Both the position numbers and the translations under genes were made by a program. A DNA stretch of 26,056 bases, taken from NCBI GenBank assembly GCA_902801585.1, contig CADCIU010000040.1, positions 1 to 26,056 of the forward strand. Reading direction: 5' to 3'. The stretch comes from an uncultured Lachnospiraceae bacterium (GTDB lineage: Bacteria > Bacillota_A > Clostridia > Lachnospirales > Lachnospiraceae). Shown one piece after another: positions 22,915-26,056 of the stretch (position 1 is its first letter; every line of letters begins with the position of its first letter). The notes under the pieces were generated by a model that was not told the origin of the DNA, searched no databases, and was given only the letters and a program-made list of their open reading frames with translations.

Positions 22915-24675
22915 ATGAAAAGAAATGGAATAAAAAGATCTGTAATATCGGGCATGCTTGCAGCGGTGATGCTGGCAGCCTGCCTGAGCGGATGCGCCGG
23001 CCAAAAAGAAAAACCGGCGGATGAGACCGCACAGGAGACGGAAGCGGCGGCAGAAGAGCAGGCAGGACCTGAGGAGCAGGCGGAGTCGGAAGTCCAGGCA
23101 GGGGCAGAAGCGGAATCTGCAGCCAATACTGCGCAGGTTGCAGATACTTTGCCTGCCTATACGCTGAGGGAATATACAAACAGCGAAATGGAAGGCTACT
23201 ACATCATCGCAGGCGGAGTCTATGACATCCCTGAGCTCACGGAGGAGGCGAAAGCGGCTTATCCGGGGCTGGATGCATCGCTGCAGGCAGCAGGCGCCGA
23301 AATAGAAAAGCAGGCCAAGGACCAGTTCGACGAGATCGAAAATGCGGCGGAACTTTATCTGAAAGATTTTCAGGATGATATGAAAGACTTTCCCGCCGGG
23401 GATATGGAGAGAAAGATCGAGACCGTGCGCTGCGACAGCAGTGTCCTGAGTTTCTTCCAAACCGTATCTACTTATTATCCCGGTGCAGCGCACGGGCTGG
23501 TCGGATATACCGGTTATAATTATGACCCGGCCACAGGCAGCCCGATCGCGATCACAGACGTGGTCAAGGATCTCTCGGCGATGGCTCCCGCAGTGAGTGA
23601 AAATCTGGTGACACTCGCGGATGGTGTGCCGTTCACGGATGTCCAGACCCCGCTGGAGGAGTATTTTGACCAAAACAGCGGGGAACTGTCATGGGTGATC
23701 GACCGGGACGGGATCGTGTTCCGGTTTGCGCCTTATGAGATCGCGCCCTATGCGGCGGGGACGATCGAAGCCAGAGTCCGGTTCGACAAATATCCGGAAC
23801 TGTTCACCGGGAAATACGGCGCGGCGGACGGCGCTTATGCCAAAATGCTGGCGCCTCATTTCTATAACGCAATGGATCTGAACGGAGACGGCGAGACGGA
23901 ATATCTCGCAGTGTCGGGGATCGGCGGAAATATGGATACCTATACGTATAATACTTCGATTCAAGTGATCGCCGGAGATCGGGAATGCACGGTGGAGGAC
24001 TCTTTCTATTCCCTCAGGGCGGCGTTTGCCCGGGCAGAGGACGGCGGCAGTTATGTCTATGTGGAGACCACAACAGACAATGATTACAACTATATGCATG
24101 TCTTCGAGATCCGTGACGGAGAGCCGGTCTACGTCGGGAAGATGGACGGCACGGGTTTTGCCTGGATCTACCGCGTGCCGGACGGACGGTATTCCGAGCC
24201 CTATGATCCGTCGGACAAGGGAGATTTCGATCAGGATCTTGAGTCGGATGACTGGAAAGAGGATGAGTATTCTCAGCTGTTCCCGCTGCTGGATCCTGCC
24301 GCCTTTGCACTGGACACGCGGATGGATCTTATGAGCACGTACAGTGCGATCCGCTTCTACGAGTGCGGGGAAGACGGAATGCCGTCGCCGCTGACGGACT
24401 ATTATGAGATCGACACCTCATACAGGCTGACGGCGCTGATGGATATGGAAGTGGAACTGGTCGATCCCGAGTCGGGAGAACTAAGCGGAGGGAAGACTAC
24501 GCTGACAGAGGGAACGGTGTGTTCTCTGTGGCGCACCAATGGAACGGATACCGTTGATCTCAAGACGGAGGACGGGCAGTGCTTCCGACTGTATGTGACA
24601 AGGGGCCAGTGGCCGCAGACGGTAAACGGCATCCCGCTTGAAGAAGCGTTCAGCGGGGTTGTATTTGCAGGATGA
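22915..24675 (+). CDS. Lipoprotein with DUF3298/RsiV-like domain
   Basis: This 586-aa protein has a lipoprotein signal peptide (KR-rich start, hydrophobic 9-22) and two possible lipoboxes, LAAC (C23) and LSGC (C27). A low-complexity Glu/Ala/Gln linker (about 28-75) follows. Residues 80-305 look like DUF4163/DUF3298, as in RsiV: FQTVSTYYPGAAHGLVGYTG, then SPIAITDVVK and WVIDRDGIVFRFAPYEIAPY. After this, DLNGDGETEYLAVSG (about 322-336) resembles an FG-GAP calcium loop and opens a C-terminal region I cannot name. AGGAGG lies eight bases upstream. RsiV binds lysozyme as an anti-sigma factor, but no sigma gene is here. A long hairpin follows, ending the operon. It is probably an outer-face sensor or binding protein. 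Confidence 0.85.
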   Translation: MKRNGIKRSVISGMLAAVMLAACLSGCAGQKEKPADETAQETEAAAEEQAGPEEQAESEVQAGAEAESAANTAQVADTLPAYTLREYTNSEMEGYYIIAGGVYDIPELTEEAKAAYPGLDASLQAAGAEIEKQAKDQFDEIENAAELYLKDFQDDMKDFPAGDMERKIETVRCDSSVLSFFQTVSTYYPGAAHGLVGYTGYNYDPATGSPIAITDVVKDLSAMAPAVSENLVTLADGVPFTDVQTPLEEYFDQNSGELSWVIDRDGIVFRFAPYEIAPYAAGTIEARVRFDKYPELFTGKYGAADGAYAKMLAPHFYNAMDLNGDGETEYLAVSGIGGNMDTYTYNTSIQVIAGDRECTVEDSFYSLRAAFARAEDGGSYVYVETTTDNDYNYMHVFEIRDGEPVYVGKMDGTGFAWIYRVPDGRYSEPYDPSDKGDFDQDLESDDWKEDEYSQLFPLLDPAAFALDTRMDLMSTYSAIRFYECGEDGMPSPLTDYYEIDTSYRLTALMDMEVELVDPESGELSGGKTTLTEGTVCSLWRTNGTDTVDLKTEDGQCFRLYVTRGQWPQTVNGIPLEEAFSGVVFAG

Positions 24676-24691
24676 TGATTTACGGGCGAGC

Positions 24692-24729
24692 TTCGGCTGC
24701 TGATCCTTTAAGGGGGATCAGCAGCCGAA
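24692..24729 (+). terminator. Long hairpin ending the two-component/lipoprotein operon
   Basis: TTCGGCTGCTGATCC (24692-24706) pairs perfectly with GGATCAGCAGCCGAA (24715-24729) around an 8-base loop. It starts 17 bases after the lipoprotein stop. The T tract is missing (TGTGTCGTC follows), so it may terminate inefficiently or protect the 3' end. Confidence 0.65.
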
Positions 24730-24798
24730 TGTGTCGTCATGGGTCAATCTGTTGCATTACATGGAACCAATAAATTGTATGGAATCTTAAAAATCCTC

Positions 24799-24827
24799 TT
24801 GTCAAAGCTGGTTGCGCTTGTTATACT
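24799..24827 (+). promoter_or_regulatory. Promoter of the dnaJ-like gene
   Basis: TTGTCA (24799-24804), exactly 17 bases, then TATACT (24822-24827) form a strong vegetative-type promoter about 107 bases before the start codon. No CIRCE (TTAGCACTC-N9-GAGTGCTAA) element is present, so HrcA control is unlikely. Confidence 0.7.
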
Positions 24828-24855
24828 AACAATAGAACAATTATAATAATGATTC
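24818..24855 (+). promoter_or_regulatory. Operator candidates at the dnaJ-like promoter
   Basis: A perfect 6-3-6 palindrome, TTGTTA-TAC-TAACAA (24818-24832), overlaps the -10. Just downstream, TTATAATAATGATTC (24841-24855) matches the PerR box TTATAATNATTATAA at 11 of 14 defined positions. Either could bind a repressor; neither is proven. Confidence 0.4.
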
Positions 24856-24933
24856 TCCGCTTGAAGCCGGCACTGTTTTGGCACGGCGAGGAGATTACTG
24901 AAGATAGATTGCGAAGACAGGAGGAAAATGGTA

Positions 24934-25989
24934 ATGAAGAAAGATTTATATGAAATTCTCGGTGTGGAACGCACCGCTGATGATAAAAAACTGAAATCCG
25001 CATACAGAAAGCTTGCGAAAAAGTATCACCCGGACGCCAATCCCGGCGACCAGGAAGCGGAGAAGAAGTTCAAGGATGTAGGAGAGGCCTATGCGATCCT
25101 GAGCGATCCGGAGAAGAGAAAGCTCTACGATCAGTTCGGCTATGCGGCATTTGACGGCAGCGGCGCCGGACAGGGAGCAGGCGCAGGCGGACCGGGCGGA
25201 TATCAGTATTACAGCACCGGCGGCGGAAACGGTTATCAGTCCTTCCACTTCAGCGGACAGGACGCGGAGGACCTCTTCCGCAGCATGTTCGGAGATATAT
25301 TCGGCGGAAGCAGCAGAGGATCCGGCTTCGGCGGCGGATCCGGGTTTGACGGCATGCACTATACAAGCGGATCCGGATTTGGCGGCGGGGGCGGATTCTA
25401 TGACGATGGATTCGGTCCCGGGCAGTCCTATTCGGGAAGACGTGCTTCCCGGCAGCAGTCGCTGGATATGACAAGCTCGATGACGGTGAGTTTCCGCGAC
25501 GCAGCGCTGGGCGCTACCAAGCGGATCCAGCTGCAGGATCCTGCGGCGACGGGCAAGAACGCCGGGATCACTACACTGGAAGTCAAGATACCGGCCGGTA
25601 TCGAAGAAGGCAAGAAGATCCGGCTCCGCGGCCGCGGAATGGCCGGCGCAGACGGAAAGAAAGGCGACCTTTTGATCGAGATCCATATCGACCCCGACAG
25701 GGAGTACACAAGAGACGGACTGGATCTGTATACTTCGGCGCAGATCCCGTATTCCGTGGCGGTATTGGGAGGTGAGGCGATGCTGCCCACGCTGCACGGA
25801 AGTGTCAGCTGCAAGATCCCTGCGGGAATTCAGTCGGGAAGCAAGATCCGCCTCAAGGAGAAAGGAATCCACACGGAAGGCAGATCCCCCAAGAAGGGCG
25901 ACGAATTTGTCGAGATCCGGATCGCCGTTCCCAGGAATATCAGCCCGGCGGCAAGAAAGAAGCTGGAAGAGTATGCGGCGTTAGTATAA
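24934..25989 (+). CDS. DnaJ-like (class B, CbpA-type) co-chaperone
   Basis: I prefer the ATG at 24934, nine bases after AGGAGG (351 aa, starting [11 protein letters not shown]); the ATG at 24928 is only three bases from that site. A J domain (1-65) has the HPD motif in [11 protein letters not shown] long Gly/Phe/Ser-rich linker (about 70-165) contains [13 protein letters not shown]. There is no CxxCxGxG zinc-finger region, which separates it from true DnaJ. Two substrate-binding beta domains follow: [16 protein letters not shown] and [21 protein letters not shown], then [19 protein letters not shown]. It stimulates DnaK ATPase and delivers unfolded clients. It stands alone, away from any grpE/dnaK operon, with its own promoter. 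Confidence 0.92.
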   Translation: MKKDLYEILGVERTADDKKLKSAYRKLAKKYHPDANPGDQEAEKKFKDVGEAYAILSDPEKRKLYDQFGYAAFDGSGAGQGAGAGGPGGYQYYSTGGGNGYQSFHFSGQDAEDLFRSMFGDIFGGSSRGSGFGGGSGFDGMHYTSGSGFGGGGGFYDDGFGPGQSYSGRRASRQQSLDMTSSMTVSFRDAALGATKRIQLQDPAATGKNAGITTLEVKIPAGIEEGKKIRLRGRGMAGADGKKGDLLIEIHIDPDREYTRDGLDLYTSAQIPYSVAVLGGEAMLPTLHGSVSCKIPAGIQSGSKIRLKEKGIHTEGRSPKKGDEFVEIRIAVPRNISPAARKKLEEYAALV

Positions 25990-25996
25990 AGGAGAC

Positions 25997-26035
25997 AGGG
26001 GACGGTTCTTCAAGGTGTCAAGGGGACGGTTCTTC
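25997..26035. repeat. Tandem GGGGACGGTTCTTC repeat
   Basis: AGGGGACGGTTCTTC occurs at 25997-26011 and again, identical, at 26021-26035 (period 24). The second copy is bracketed by TGTCA and TGACA. GGGGACGGTTCT-type sequences are, from memory, dispersed intergenic repeats in many Firmicutes, sometimes near REP-associated (Y1-type) transposases. The window ends just beyond, so a linked transposase could lie outside. Confidence 0.6.
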
Positions 26036-26056
26036 TGACAACTTTTGCAAGCAAAA

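Noticed and set aside
24799..24933. CIRCE/HrcA control of the J-protein
   Set aside because: No TTAGCACTC-N9-GAGTGCTAA element is present; the palindrome there has a different sequence and spacing.

Overview
The window looks like chromosomal DNA of an anaerobic Firmicute, most likely a Lachnospiraceae-type clostridium. The reasons are moderate G+C by eye (roughly 50-55%), strong AGGAGG-type ribosome binding sites, TTGaca/TATAAT promoters, and families I know mainly from clostridia (GGGtGRT protein, C_GCAxxG_C_C protein, DUF6110, YczE-like membrane protein, UBA/DUF4342 protein, RsiV-like DUF3298 lipoprotein). I see no rRNA, tRNA, CRISPR array, phage module or complete insertion sequence.

Layout. 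1-1.8 kb: a two-gene operon of an IscU/NifU-like Fe-S scaffold and a GGGtGRT protein, closed by a strong terminator, then a small C_GCAxxG_C_C redox protein. 2.3-3.6 kb (minus): DUF6110 protein plus a metal-type P-type ATPase that has lost its whole catalytic core in frame. 3.7-9.1 kb (minus): a coupled moxR / DUF58 / transglutaminase operon with a cytosolic FG-GAP-like protein at its end. 9.1-11.7 kb: divergent BASS (bile acid:Na+ type) transporter and GPH-type sugar/cation symporter. 11.7-13.6 kb: a gene graveyard. An AraC-type regulator, rhamnulokinase (rhaB), rhamnulose-1-phosphate aldolase (rhaD) and an EamA/DMT transporter survive only as fragments joined by deletions. 13.6-15.8 kb: a TetR-type regulator with its operator region, a YczE-like membrane protein, and a PH-like/zinc-ribbon protein. 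16-18.9 kb: glutathione peroxidase with a well-defined promoter/operator, divergent from an Ldh-type malate/lactate dehydrogenase plus an AEC-family permease. 19-24.7 kb: a five-gene plus-strand run (UBA/DUF4342 membrane protein, OmpR-type regulator, histidine kinase, ATP-grasp enzyme, DUF3298 lipoprotein) ending in a long hairpin. 24.8-26 kb: a class B DnaJ-like co-chaperone with its own promoter, then a tandem GGGGACGGTTCTTC repeat at the edge.

How it fits together. Two themes stand out. The first is stress and envelope functions: peroxidase, J-protein, two-component system with lipoprotein, MoxR/DUF58/transglutaminase. The second is the import and catabolism of small carbon sources, namely the Ldh/AEC pair and a lost rhamnose pathway. 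The most unusual signal is the number of genes carrying internal deletions between 2.3 and 13.6 kb. This is either recent reductive decay or an assembly artefact. The best candidate for undescribed biology is the scaffold/GGGtGRT pair, followed by the UBA-DUF4342/two-component/ATP-grasp/lipoprotein operon.
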